Source: Trichinella spiralis (Eukaryota > Nematoda > Enoplea > Trichinellida > Trichinellidae). From it: a stretch of DNA of 64,000 bases. The stretch lies in NCBI GenBank assembly GCA_000181795.3, contig CM012954.1:11282730-11346729 (forward strand), given 5' to 3'. This document shows, piece by piece, positions 38,070-51,407 of the stretch. Each line of letters begins with the position of its first letter. Positions within the stretch are counted from its first letter, which is position 1. The notes under the pieces were generated by a model. The model worked only from the letters and a program-made list of their open reading frames with translations. It ran no database searches and was not told the DNA's origin. The position numbers and the translations under genes were made by a program.

Positions 38070-41000
38070 CTATCACTGCGTATCAAAATTATATGGATAA
38101 TAAAAAATAGTTTCCACTGAAAATAGTTACGAAAATAGAATACTTTTCCAGATTTATGGAAAATTGAACAGTTGTCATGAAATTTTATGATGATAACTGC
38201 GACAGAAATTTTATAATATACAATTTATCTCAGCACAGAATTTAACAAGTGCGCAGCGTAGACATCATGATGGTAAGCGGCTGCACCAGTGGGTATGCTA
38301 CTTGAAAGCTTATTTACTATTAAAATTTTGTTTAAACTAAACTTTTGCTTACACCTTATGATGATTTATAGTAAACCCGCAAACATGGTTGAGCTCTGCA
38401 TCAGCGCGCCACATACAATGTGAGAAAAACCCTAATCGCAGAAATTAAGTAACTCAACGATTTGCAATAAATTCAAGAAACTTATGCGGGTGATAATTCT
38501 GTATTGGATTTTATGAAAAGAATAAAACAAAAGAATCACGAGTAGCCTGGATTTGGTTATATTGCTAGTCGATAACAATTATGAGAAATTAGATTTATAT
38601 GAGATGAAAACAGCTAAGTGCTGTTCATTCAACTCGAAACAGGGGGTGGGCAGCATTTTCAGTTTAATGCGATCTCTGTTCAGCTTAGTATTATTACGAG
38701 CTCAATGATGGGGATCATTAGAAAGGAAAGGAGGGCGGGACAGCATAGCAGGAAGGAATGAGGGAGAAGTTGAAGGATGGAGGAGGTGGAAGTTGTCATA
38801 TGCGTTCTTCCACTCAATCTTTGCGTATAATATTCAGGCGTTCCTTCATTTATCAATACTGGCAACATTTATGGGCATTGAGTTATTTTCTCAATGACAT
38901 TAAAATAGGTGCATCTGTATAAGTCAGTGCTATTGGCGGTACAATGACATAATAGAAACTTTAAGGGGTCATTTCAAAAATGAAGGGAACGTTACTGCCA
39001 TTCTAAAAGAATCCAAGGTGATAGTATAAAAGTGTGTTCTCTAGCTAACAGCAGCTTTCTTATGTCATGCTAAAACAATCCTGTGCACGATTTGAGTAGT
39101 GACAAGCATTTAGGGGCGCGATTGTGCGACTGAAGTATCCTGGTGACAGACATTTCCTTTAAACAACTGGGCAAGTACGTTACCTTAGCAATAAACATTA
39201 CACTGGGCAGTAAAGATAATGTGGGAGGGGTTCAACTGCTATGTCAGAGTACTACTTTACAAATGGATTTGTAAGGACTATTGAAAATTCCAGCAAAATA
39301 TACCATAATTACTATTATATAATGGCTTGGCAGTAATAAAGTCTCGAATATTAATTGAACATCATTACTAAAGAACAACGCGCTAGTTTCCATTCAAAAA
39401 GACTAAAATCAAACAACTACGAAAAGTTTAAAAAGCGCGCATGTTTAGTGCAGTGTACCAAGAGAAAGAAAGAAAACATTGAAACAAGAAACAAGATATG
39501 AAAAATAGCAAATATATGAAAATTCATACCTGTCAGCAGACCTGTCAGGGATGACGTATGAAGCAAACGTAGAGTCATACACGTAACTGATGTTCCTGGT
39601 TTCTTCATATTTTTAGTCTAATAATCACAACGTATTTGTTGAACTGAACCAGGAAAATGACCAAATAACGCAATGCAGTAAGTAATTAGACCGCCCTTCA
39701 GCAGCGAACATTTGTACTATAGTGCAGTTCTCTCAATAAACAGAAATTTATATAAGGAACATTGCTACCGCATTTGAATAGCGCAAAGTGCACGTAGCAG
39801 AATGCCAACGGCAGTGCTTACCATCATATTTGCATAAAGTTACTCTTTTGACCTAGAAATGCATGTATGCCTTGAAAACGTATAATAATGTAATGAGCCA
39901 ACACCAAAGATTATAATAATTGCTGAACAACAACAAAATCCTGAATACGTTACAGATCAAAGCCACTATCTATCACAAATAATAATGTGGCGTAAATTAA
40001 AGAAGTATAAAATAGTGTCTTACTTAATGGGGCTGCACTGGCACGATAATAATATGTCGCAATATTCAGCAAAATTCATTCATTAATTTAAAGGAACTGA
40101 TTGTTTAGTGAACATTTCAATCAGACTTTGATCAACCACTTTGAAAAGAGGAAAAATGTATGCCTAAAACAGAGGAATGGCAAAACATAACATTTACTTG
40201 AAAAACAGGCATAACGAATTGCTTACACTACTTTCAATTACAATTTGCATTCCTATTATTTTTTTACAATATACTTTCACTTTAATTAAAAAATTAATAT
40301 TAAAACTGAAAAGTAAATTAAATTTATTTTCTAGCAACACTTTCAACCATTTTTTAATAATAATAGCAAAAGAATTAAAAATATAACAAGATGAGTAGTA
40401 ATGTGAAATATCAGAACATTTTACATACATATATATGTGTATATATAAATATATCATTTATCATAGACAGCTACATGTATAGAACATTTTAAAGTTGTTA
40501 TTTGCAAACTGTATGTTATGCTTGTCATGAAATTGCTCGATTTTATAAGATTTTATGACTTCCTTCTGATAGAAATTAGAAATGTAATATATTTATTTTG
40601 AGCTATTCTTGTAATCAGTTACAAAATATGCAAAAAAAAGCAACAAACTGATTATGCCTTTTCATTCTTCCTGTTTATGTTTTGTTTACGTTTTTGCCAA
40701 ATATATATATATAAATTAATTAAATAAAATAAAACAATAAAGAAAACCCAAAACTGTTTTTAATGTTATTCTACGATCTTGAATGCAAAAAAATTGGTAC
40801 TGTATCGGCACCGTTACCTGTAGAAACAACCACAGTGATATATGAGATGCAATGTTATCGCATTAATGATTATTTAATTTCCGACTATGAGATGAAATTG
40901 AGATGATTAATTAAACTAAATGAAATGAAGATTTATATATTTGTGTATATTAAAAGTGAAGGTCAAGTAAAATTATTTTATCAACTTCGTCTCATTAACA

Positions 41001-43080
41001 TGCAAATTTTTATGCGTGACCTAACCGTTTGTTTGCTTTGCATCTTTAGCTCACCACAAGCCATAATATTTCAATATAAACGTATACATAAGAAATATAT
41101 ATATATATATATATATAATATGTAATTTTTTGCAAAGTGTTTGCTAATTTAGTCGTGAAATTTGATATAATATAGGCACAATACTATTTGATTATGTTAG
41201 AAAATTTTCCAACTCAATATCTATTCACAATCACACTTTTAATCTATACAAATGTAGAAAACACAGAATGCAAATACTAATATAGTTGTCATCGAAGAGA
41301 AATTCATTTGCATAATTAAAATACAACCCTCACGCAGCGTTATTCATCCCAGAAAACTAACTGCATAATAACCTGTTCCTTTATTACAGTTTTCGATTAT
41401 CTGAAATTGCATCTAAATGTATATAATACAAAAAGTAAGCAAGCCGTAAACAGCAGTGCCGTTATTTTACTATTTAATTATCGCAAAACTGACATTTATG
41501 GTCGTGCAAATCAGATAATTCAAATCTGAAAATTTTATTCTAACCGCATTGTACAACATGTATCGAAAACGTAATAACTGATTTCCAAAATGTGTGTTCA
41601 ACAACTATAAATATGTCAACATATGTATATATTTATGCTGGCGGCGTTACAGTATACAAATGTATAATCTATCAACATTGATGCAAATAACAGTGTTGAA
41701 ACAACAATTTAAAAGACCCGATCTTGATATGATTCCATACGCATGTGACTAGTGGGCTGGACTGGCGCATTGTTTTGAACTCCGCCTCTACGCCTCACAG
41801 GTGCCAAATACTCGAACATTGATGTAGTGTGTTGGCTGAGCATCCGATGCAATGGAACCGGCATTGGGTCTTGCCAAAAAAACTGGTGATTCAACGCTCT
41901 GTCAGCATCAATACGTTTTGTTGGGTCTAATGTTAGAAGAGCGTCGATCAAATCCAATGCTTGAGCATCTCGAATGTAGGGCTTCAAACGTTCTTTCACT
42001 CGGCGTTTTTGGTCCACGGGTAACTTGAGCATGTGAAATAATGGTAAATGCTCTACCCCTGGCCATACTGTCGGAGTTATACTACCGCACAGTTGAGAAA
42101 TGAGCATTATTTGATGCTGTTCCGTGTTACCCTGTATATTAAATGAAAAATAATCAGATATTTTCGTTCATTCTCAAAATTACATAGAAATGATTAAAAT
42201 GCAAAAACAAACACTTGCCTGCATAATCGGACTGCGTGTCCACATCTCAGCCATAATACAACCGGCTCCCCAGATATCAATTGCTGTGGTGTATTTGCGA
42301 TCACCGAGCAATAATTCTGGTGGTCGATACCACAATGTGACCACGCGATTCGTGTAACGAGGATTCTGTTTGTTTAAAGGACGAGCAAGTCCAAAATCAG
42401 CAAGTTTCAATACTCCTGATTTCGTTATCAAAACGTTTGCCGCCTTCATATCACGATGAAGAATTTTTTGCATGTGAATAAAAAATAATCCATCCAAGAG
42501 TTGTTTCATTACTTCTTTTATTTCACCTAATGAAAATTTCACATGCACGTTGCTCAACAATCCGGCTAAGTCATGTTCGCAGAACGCGAACACCAAGTAA
42601 AATGTAGATCTGCCTCTATTATAAGAACTAGCTGAAAGCCAAATCAAAAGTTAAATTGAGCAATTAATAAATCAGAAAAATCACCTCTAGAACGGCAAAC
42701 TTCCAAAAGTTCAGTCACATTCTGATGTCGAACTTTCTGCAGTATTCGAATTTCTCGTATTGCAGTTATTGGAAACTAAAAATATCTAGCAAGCAACTTA
42801 AAACAGAAAAAGCTATTTCAGTTAATTACTTACCCCTTCTTTTTCGTTTTCCATAAGTATTTTTTTTAATGCCACAATTTTACCTGTTTTCCGATCTCGT
42901 GCTTTGAAGACTTCCCTGTAATAAGTGTATTATTGTAAAATGCAAAAAGATATTTATCGTCAAGCAAACTTACCCAAATGTTCCTTGACCAATTTTTATA
43001 ATTTTTTCGTATTTGTTAACATCTGCAATGTATGGGAAAGTACAGTCTTCTAGGTATTTTACCAAACTTTGTGATGCCAT
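38070..43080 (-). repeat. Right arm of ~5-kb inverted duplication
   Basis: Reverse complement of 32346-37319. Includes a 36-base insertion at 39921-39956 that the left arm lacks, and several length changes in AT runs. Corresponding open stretches (for example 36520-36708 versus 38680-38868) are the same to within one residue. Confidence 0.95.
41709..43080 (-). CDS. CDK9: CDK9 (P-TEFb kinase), copy B, conserved paralogue
   Basis: Five exons (43080-42974, 42915-42834, 42775-42685, 42631-42219, 42131-41709) with exon lengths identical to copy A: 371 codons, no breaks. Same kinase landmarks as copy A, but with ancestral residues: GQGTFG, LMENEKEG, RYTNRVVTLWY, VKERLKPY, TSMFEYLAP, all matching the human protein as I know it. 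Intron 1 has a normal GT donor (GG|GTAAGT), while intron 4 keeps the GC donor found in copy A. A TTATCGCAG acceptor lies about 20 bases before the ATG with no matching upstream exon. It points toward copy A with about 8 kb between their stop codons. This is the better candidate for the essential P-TEFb kinase. Confidence 0.95.
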
Positions 43081-43099
43081 TGTACTCTTGACCACCAAT

Positions 43100-45060
43100 C
43101 TGCGATAATAATAACAATAACACCAGTGGAACTGTATCATATAATGCAGAATGTGAAACAACAGCATTAACTAATTGCGTAACTTGCGAGTTACAATTCA
43201 TTAATAAAAATGACATTTATTTAATTGCATCATTGTTTCAACACATGCATTAGTAAAATAACTTTAAAGTTACCTAATAGTTTGTATTATTACATAAAAT
43301 AATAATTACAGCAACGGGGTATTCCACTGTTTCTAATTCTTCTTTAACAATTGCAAAGCAATGACCGACAGTAATCTTGCCAATATATTTGATGTACAAG
43401 TACACATAGTGCTGTAATTAATTCTATCGATTATTTTGATAAGACGAAGAAAAATATTATTCTCTCCTATGTATACATAATGTTTTCCAATTTAGTTGAA
43501 TATTTAAATCTTTATTTCAATAGTCAGATAATATGGTTCCACGTTGGTGTAAGTGAAGTATGTTGTTGCAGTTTTTTCTATCGGTCACCGTCAATCTCGA
43601 ATGGCATTCATAGCTGAAAACATTGAGATCTATCAAAAATTGCTAAACTGGATTTCGTGAGTAAATCTATCAAAAATTGTCCGAATATATTTACGTTTCT
43701 AGAGAACATGGTTAATGCATTTGCAACTTTGTTTTGGGTACTCATTCTGTATTGTTATTATTTTATAATATTAAATTATAAATTTTCGATAGCGGATTTT
43801 ATTCCACATAATTAATGTTTGCTGTAAATGTTAGTGATAATTTAATGTAATATTAATTGTGCTATAATATACTTGCTGATCAAAACTGAGATACTGTATA
43901 TTTTAGGCAGAACAGGAGAATTTTTCGTGTAATTTAAGTAGCCTGTTATAGTATTGTTTGTGTTTACCTTCTGTTGAGCTGCGAGCGTTGGTTGTATTTT
44001 CGTTCGTTTCTTGATTGAATGTCGGTTAGTTATTTACATTAACAACAATTCTCTGTTGCACCAACAAGAACGTATCACGTACCAGTACAACTTTGAAAAG
44101 CTCATTTGATTTTGCCGCTTCGATTTGAGAAATTTTTAATTCCCGCAATTAATTTGTACAGTCTACTCCATTTAACCGGCATGTATTGTGCGCAACAATC
44201 TAGTACTATATAATCTAATAAAGCTACTGCATAATTAATGTAAATCGCTTCAGTTTATTACAAAAAGATTTTAAAGATATTTCAAATAATCACTATTAAA
44301 ATATTATGCAGATATTATTTTCGCGTGAAATAAAATGCGATGCATTCGTCAATATCAACTGTCAGCATATAGTAAAATTTGCAAATAATTTTCTATTCGA
44401 ACAGAAATTCGAACTTATCGTTTAATAAAAGTACTATAAATCTTACCGAATCATGTACTTGTATTATCATTATTATTATACTTTCCAATTTGTAGAATGA
44501 AACAAACCTGAAAGTTGAATATTTTATAATTAAAAAATAATTATTATAATTTCTTAAAAGATGACATAAATTGTCCATTTTAATAATAAAAATGAACACA
44601 TATAAATGAATTAGCAGTTTGAAATTTGTTTCAGAAATCATTCTTCCTTGAAATGCATTTTACTGTTAACTACTGTATTTCACTCTTGCTTGTTATTTTT
44701 TAATCACCTAAGATTTGTCCATTTGAGATTAATATTGATATTCGCTCATAACTATTCCAGTTTAGAAGACGCTGAAGTAATTATTTATTTATTTACCAAT
44801 GACAAGGTCACGTGGGCATGTGTTGCGCGGCTTACTTCCGCGTGGTTTAAAATTGTGTTATTGGTTCATTTGTATAAAACTTCCTAGTTAATTTTCTTGT
44901 AGAAATGTTCGCAACAGATGCCTCACCTACCAATACAACGCTGAAATTTATCTATTCTAATAATTAAAGCAACAGAGATTACTTTCATTTAACATTTTCA
45001 AGTGAAAAACAAAAAGCGACAAAATGTGAAAAAAATAACTTTTAGGTCTAGCAGTTTGGT
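43100..45060. other. Intergenic region between CDK9 copy B and DCUN1D
   Basis: AT-rich; this is the shared upstream region of the divergent pair CDK9-B and DCUN1D. The 79-codon frame at 44648-44887 is hydrophobic but has no splice context or recognisable motif, so I do not call it. Confidence 0.5.
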
Positions 45061-45084
45061 TCCGACGGATGTTTAAATCTGAGA

Positions 45085-46242
45085 ATGAATAGGCTGAAGA
45101 ACGCACAAAAAGAAAAAGTGAGAAACTTCATGCAGTGGACTAGAGCCAGCGAGAAGGTTCACATTTCAGAAAAATAAAAGTCTTTTTTTCCTTTTCAAGA
45201 TTACATCCCTTTTTTTGCAGGTTGCTATCAACTGTCTGTCTCAGAGTGACTGGCGTCTAGATTTAGCTTGTGACATGTACTTCAATAATCCCGGAAGTTA
45301 TAGTCGCGTCGAAAAGTCACCATATGATCGAAAAAAAATTGAACTACTATACAACAAATACAGAGGTAATAGATATATTTATTATTTATTCGACTTTGTA
45401 ATTTCATCGTATTCCTCATTTAGACCCACACGATCCCGATAAAATTTCTCCTTCCGGTGTTGAACAATTTCTGGCAGACTTAAGAATTTCAGCCGAAGAT
45501 CGGTTAGTTCTAGTGTTCGCATGGAAGGTGAATGCTCAAACGCAATGCGAATTTACAAAAGATGAATTTATTAACGGGTTAATCAGTCTCAGGTAAAGAT
45601 CTTTTAATTTCTGTATATTTGACATCACTTTTGTTATGCCCTGCATTTTCCAGGTGTGATACGGTGGAAAAAATTAGGCAAAGGTTACATTTGCTTGAAG
45701 ATGAGCTCAATCAACCGTCGGCATTCCGCAACTTTTATCAATTTACTTTCGGTTATGCGAAAAACCCGGAGAAAAAATGTCTTGGTAATACAAAACATTT
45801 ACTCTTGTACATCAACTTTGTATTCCGTTACAATTAATGAATAGATCAAGAAATGGCAATTGCATATTGGAAGCTGCTTTTAACTGGTAAATTTAATCAT
45901 CTAGACAGCTGGTGCAGTTTTCTAGAGGTATGCTTACTATATACTAACCAACTTGCTGATAAATTATCTAAATTTTACATAATTTATTTATTTATTCATA
46001 CTGTATTTTAAATTAAGGAACATCATAATAAACCAATTACGAGAGATACGTGGAACCTGCTTTTAGAATTCAGTCAAGTTATAAACGATGATTTTTCGAA
46101 TTATGACGTCGACGGTAGTGATTGATCATTTTATCCTTATAATAAATTTACAACGTTTCTTTTGCATTTAGGTGCTTGGCCCGTGCTTTTAGATAATTTT
46201 GTGGAGACTATGCGGAAAAAAGAAACAACCGAAAGACAATGA
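45085..46242 (+). CDS. DCUN1D: DCN1-like protein (cullin neddylation co-E3)
   Basis: Exons 45085-45156, 45221-45365, 45424-45592, 45654-45784, 45845-about 45926, about 46019-46115 and about 46173-46242. The family binds cullins and the NEDD8 E2 and promotes cullin neddylation. Landmarks: MNRLKNAQKEKVRNFMQWT and CLSQSDWRLDLACDMYF (UBA-like region), LYNKYRDPHDPDKISPSGVEQF, then the PONY/DCUN1 domain with CEFTKDEF, FYQFTFGYAKNP, LDQEMAIAYWKLLL, TRDTWNLLLEFS, DGAWPVLLDNFVE. Closest to DCUN1D1/2. The first donor (AAG|GTTCAC) is weak. A TTTTAG acceptor lies about 40 bases before the ATG. Convergent with RABGGTB, 175 bp between stops. Confidence 0.94.
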
Positions 46243-46417
46243 AATAGTCCTATCAACGTTTTTTGGACGTTTCTTTAGTTTTATATGCACAGACTTTATA
46301 TGTATATCTATACATATATATATACTTTGCATTAGTTTTTGCTTGTTTGTTTTCTTCTAGTTGCCGACTGCATTACAATAAAAATAATATGAAGATAAAT
46401 GGATTGCTGTTATTCAA

Positions 46418-48100
46418 TTACAAATACAAAAACTGAAAGTTCAGATTCAGAGAAACCAAGGATTCTTCCGGCATGCATAAAACAGCATTAACTGGCTTTA
46501 AAGATTCTTCTCGTAATAAAGATAAACCAGCCAAACCGAATAGGGTATGAAATGGATCGGGCTTAAATAAAAACCTTGCCTATCTATATACATCTCACTG
46601 TGATTGACCACTTACTTCATCCCCGGGACGGTCAGAAAAGCCACCATTTTCTTCCTCTTGACAAGCCAGAATAAATTCCCGCAGACATTTCTATTGGATG
46701 AAAAAATTATATAAATATTAACATATGGAGCTATGTACGTGAGTGTGTGTGTGTGTGTGTAAATAGATTGATGATGAAATTAAGGAACTGTTGTCAACAA
46801 CTGTGTAATCTGCATTCAGTTATTGAAAAGCGACGACTTACTTTGTCAATCCATTCATGACGGCCGAGTATTTTCAGCGAAGCAAGTACCCACCAAGAAT
46901 AGCAAACGTCGGGCAATTTCTCCGGGCGACCTGAAATACGTGCAGAGTATGCAAATTTTGAAAAAATCTCCACCCATTTGCGTACCATTCAAGCCTCCAG
47001 ATTTGCATTGTCTTTCTGCAAGCCACCAAGCGAGTTGGTCGACGTCGATTGTGTTCAAATGCTTTGTCATAGCTAACACGCCAACGCAACAATAAACTTG
47101 GCCAGCGTGCGATTCAGAACCTGGACGAGTGCCGAAACCTCCATCAAAATTTCTGCATTTCAAAACAAAACCGACCGCTTTACGCACATCAATATCATTC
47201 AATCTATTCTGAAGAAATACATATTTATATGTATAATAAATGTGCATTGGCATTGAACTTTGAATTTACCAACAAGCTCAACGTTGCAACAGCACAAAAT
47301 GAAAATCTAGAATCAATTTCTCCTGAAATAAATATAAATTAGTTTAATGACTGACTGTTCATCTGTTCAAAATACCCCATTCATCTCCGGCAAAGCTACC
47401 ATCTTCTTGTTGAAGTTTTTTAACATATTCAACAACTCCATCAATATTCATTAAATTTGTACAATTATACAAAGTGAGAATCTAAAATATATCCAATGCA
47501 GATTTTGTTGCATATATGATGATTATTATTAACCTGTACGGCGCTCAGTGTATGCAGCAAGTGAGGATCATTGTCTACACTGCTCGAAAAGCCGCCATTC
47601 GAATGCTGACAAGACAGTACAAATTCTATCACATCTTGAGCATTCACTTTGTCAAGACTGTTTGCAATGTCAAGTGCTGCCAAGCACCAGAAAACTCCGC
47701 TCATTCGGAAAGGTTCTGAAAAAATATATTCCTAAAAGAAAAACAACTTTAATCTGAAATATCGTTCAATTTTGATCGATACATCACATAAAAATATGTT
47801 AATAATAAAATGATAACATAACAAATAGAATGAGATAACAGTAAAATAACAACAACCTGATCAACAAATAAAAATTGCTTAAAAATACTTGATATATGGT
47901 GTACATTGATAATTTTGAAAAGCAAATGTATTTCAAAATATTGAATGCAAAAAAAAGAAATGTCGCCACTTTTGAATTAAAAAAAATCTTACAAATTCAT
48001 TTTTCTTTTGCTGAAATTGTTGCAAAAAGTCGCAATGCTTTTCCAATAGTAATTCTTTTGGGGCGGATTCTTTAATTATAACGTCTTTCAGTGCGAACAT
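46418..48100 (-). CDS. RABGGTB: Rab geranylgeranyltransferase beta subunit
   Basis: Exon 1 is 48100-47993 (36 codons), followed by exons near 47732-47484, 47467-47380, 47325-47272 and 47214-46930, a further exon ending about 46840, one at about 46690-46613, and the last near 46552-46418. With the alpha subunit and REP it attaches geranylgeranyl groups to Rab C-termini. Motifs: [106 protein letters not shown] with the zinc-binding Asp and Cys, and [15 protein letters not shown] with the zinc His. These are the prenyltransferase alpha-alpha-barrel repeats. A CATTTTTAG acceptor ends 12 bases before the ATG. Confidence 0.93.
46743..46760. repeat. (GT)n microsatellite in RABGGTB intron
   Basis: Nine GT units inside an intron of RABGGTB. 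Confidence 0.85.
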
Positions 48101-48119
48101 TAAATTTAATGACTAAAAA

Positions 48120-51100
48120 TGAAAAAATTTTCTACAATTCTATACATCAAGAAAGAAACAAAATTGTACAATCATCTTACAATTCATAAACAGAATAAAA
48201 TACAAATGTAAGGGTTCTATTGTTGAGGATCAATAAAATCTTTTCCATTTATCTGCTAACCACACATTTTGCATTACAAATAGCAATCATCATTATTATG
48301 TAAAATTGGAATTAATGTATGCATGTTATTTAAAATAAAAACATGAACTTTGCGCAACATGCACGCATAATTCATGATTTTAAATACAATACTGAGAAAT
48401 ATAGAATACAGCACACACAATACGCTTTTAAAAATAATACAAATGTTAAACTAAAAGCGAAATGAACAGTATATATAAAACAAGCGAAACACACGAACAC
48501 TCAAAATTGCATATACTCACCATTAAAAGGTATTTCTATATTTATTTTTTCAAATAATCACTTTTACAGAAAATAATGCAACTGTCTCTACAGGTTACAA
48601 TACTTGACTAGTACAAAAAAATTTTTGACTACTTGAAGATGATACTGTAATAATATTCATGTATAATTAATTTCATGCACCAATATTTCAGCCATTTCTG
48701 AAAGTATAATCATTGTATACTTTATACAGATTAAAATTACCAATGTCAAAATTGTTTATTCATTTATTACTACTTCAAATTACACTTTTTAAGTATTGTA
48801 TTTTTCTGATATGCAGATGTCATTGCAAAATGAGAAAATAAAACATTGACAAATAAGTGCCACCATTGATAATGATTTATAACACACAGTGAATTTGCTT
48901 TAATTTCTGATCAAAACATTGGATGCATACACGAATGTACCAATCAAAAAATAAATAAATAAAACTGTGCTTCATTAAAAAAATCTGTAGATGAAAAATA
49001 AAACAAGCATGCATTTGCATCCGTATTCATAGTATTTTTTACAATAGAATGCTACACTGATACAATTGTACAATATGCACACGTACAGAAAACTGCATAA
49101 TATATCAGAACTTCATGAATATAAGTTATATTTAGCAAAGAAATGGAAAAATTATTGGCTACTGGTTGATTTTGAAATTCTTTTACATAATAAAAGCGAT
49201 GCAGTTCAGAATACCATCATGAAATTTTAATATTGAGTAATCATGGTTAATGCTTGCTTATCACTATTACTGTGCTGAATGTCAGAAATCTCGGTAGATT
49301 ATATATGCAAGAAAATGATCATTATAATTATTTTATTGTACTCATTAATTGGAAATTAGCTTTAAATATTAAATATTATAATTGAACGCTCAGATTCATA
49401 TACTGTATATTACATCAGACGGCCAAAAATGACTGTGATTGTTATTTGTCCTGATATACAGTACAATAGAATGCAATAATACTTGAAAATTTCTCCGGAC
49501 GGAAAAGCTGTGTAGCTGAATAGCTTATAAGGCTTATTTTTTGTATGTGAACTTTTTGCATTTTAAGTTTTCCGCGGTTTACTGTAAAATTTCCCTCATG
49601 CACAAGCAGGATGAATTTCACATTAGAATTATTTGTACAACACTTTGGTTGCAAGTGATGCGGAGTGCATGCAATATGCATAATCATGATGAAATGAATA
49701 TTGTTTCCGCTGCGGTATAGTAGAGCTTTTAAAATACTGACTGATAATTCATTATATGTTTGACTCCAACAACGTTATCTGATCTCAGTATGAAGCAGTT
49801 GGATTCATCTTATTCATGATGAATAAAATTCTGCGCTGTCAATTTATGTTTTGAATTAATTCGTTTTAATGAAAAGAAAGTGTGAAAGCAGCGAATTTAA
49901 TTCATTGAAAAATACAGCCACACTTAGAGAAAAGCTGACCAATAGTTCCGTCGTAAATGAGAAAAGGTAGTGAAAATACGATTAAAAAAATACAATTAAA
50001 TGTGCAATCAGTATATGATAACTGTGAAAAACGCAAGGAAATATTTAAGTAAACAAAAAAAAAGCAAACCAATTACCTCTTGCAGACAACTTAACATAGA
50101 TAATTGTTTTCATTTAAAAATAAATTACAATGTATATTGGTATTTTGAAAAACATTTTTATTCGCGAAAAATCCAATTTTCACAGAGTGATTATTCAATA
50201 CTGATAATGCATTATTTCGTCCATGCTGATACTATTATTTCTACTTTCATATTTTATGTCTACATATATGCGCAAATAATATTCCACTAATTGCTGACAC
50301 TGTGAAATTGTTCGTTGCATAAATAATCACCATCTGTTGTGAATGATATTATGGAAAATGTAATAGAACATTTAATAGCTTTAATTGACCAAATTAAGAA
50401 GTATACATTACAAAATGCTAAGGAATTGTGATGTTGTTTTTATAATAAATTACTGAAAAATGAAAAACTTGAAAATTTAAGTAATTCTGCTCAACTGAAT
50501 TATTGAATATACATGTAGAATGCAAAAGACCACAGTTTAGAAAAAGCGTAATACTGTCATTATAAACTATACAGTTTTTATTGTACGCTAATTTGTATTT
50601 TGTCGCTGTTGTATAATCTTGCTATTATGCATTAATTTTTTTCAAATTACTAAAAATAATGAAATCAAATAGTCTGTAAAACTAAATTGCAAAGAAAAAG
50701 TTTTTTTTTTAATTTAAATTGAATCAAGTTAGAAAATTGTGCAATGAGGTTTTCCTGTTTTAAAATATTGGATGCACAAGCTACAATGCCCTGACCGAGA
50801 AATATCACTGGCACGGTTATTGAAAAACAATACTAATAATAACTGGTAAAATATTAGCTGATAAAAAGAAAAATTATTTCAACAATAATTATTTATTTTT
50901 ATTTTACAATTTCTTGAACGTGAATTTTTGCTTTATTAATTAAGAAGAACAACATTAACATGAAAAAAATCATATTAGATTTGCAATAATAAAATAAAAT
51001 AAAATAAAATAGTGCAAACACTCAGTTTTATATTTTTCATTGTAAATAATTATGAAAAAAATAATTAATGACGCGCTTTAAAAAATGTCGATAAAAAATG

Positions 51101-51380
51101 CAAACAACACAACTTATCAACGTCATTATAATAAATTATTTGAACTTTGATGCGCCATTAAAAAGGGAACGAACTTTCATATGAGCAATTTATCTTAAAT
51201 TACAAAGAAATGATCTCCTTTTTTGGAACAGGTCACGCAAAAATGGCTTATTTCTTGCCTTCTATTTCTATTCTTCATTTTGTTTTTTATTTTAGCTTTT
51301 TCTGTTATTTCACAGCATTCGCATTTTAACTTAAACCAAAACTGCTTATAATTTTTGATTATAATTATTATTTTCATTTC
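48120..51380. other. Intergenic region, divergent promoters of RABGGTB and the CAP gene
   Basis: AT-rich with an AAAAT-type tandem run near 50990-51012. No exon could be supported; open frames at 49442-49687 and 50000-50290 look random. Confidence 0.5.
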
Positions 51381-51407
51381 AGCATCACCAAGAAAATAGT
51401 GTTCTAT

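Noticed and set aside
34965-40457. Mirrored small frames in the palindrome arms (for example 87, 62 and 63 codons)
   Set aside because: They match between arms only because the DNA does; composition is AT-biased and there is no sign of codon-level constraint.
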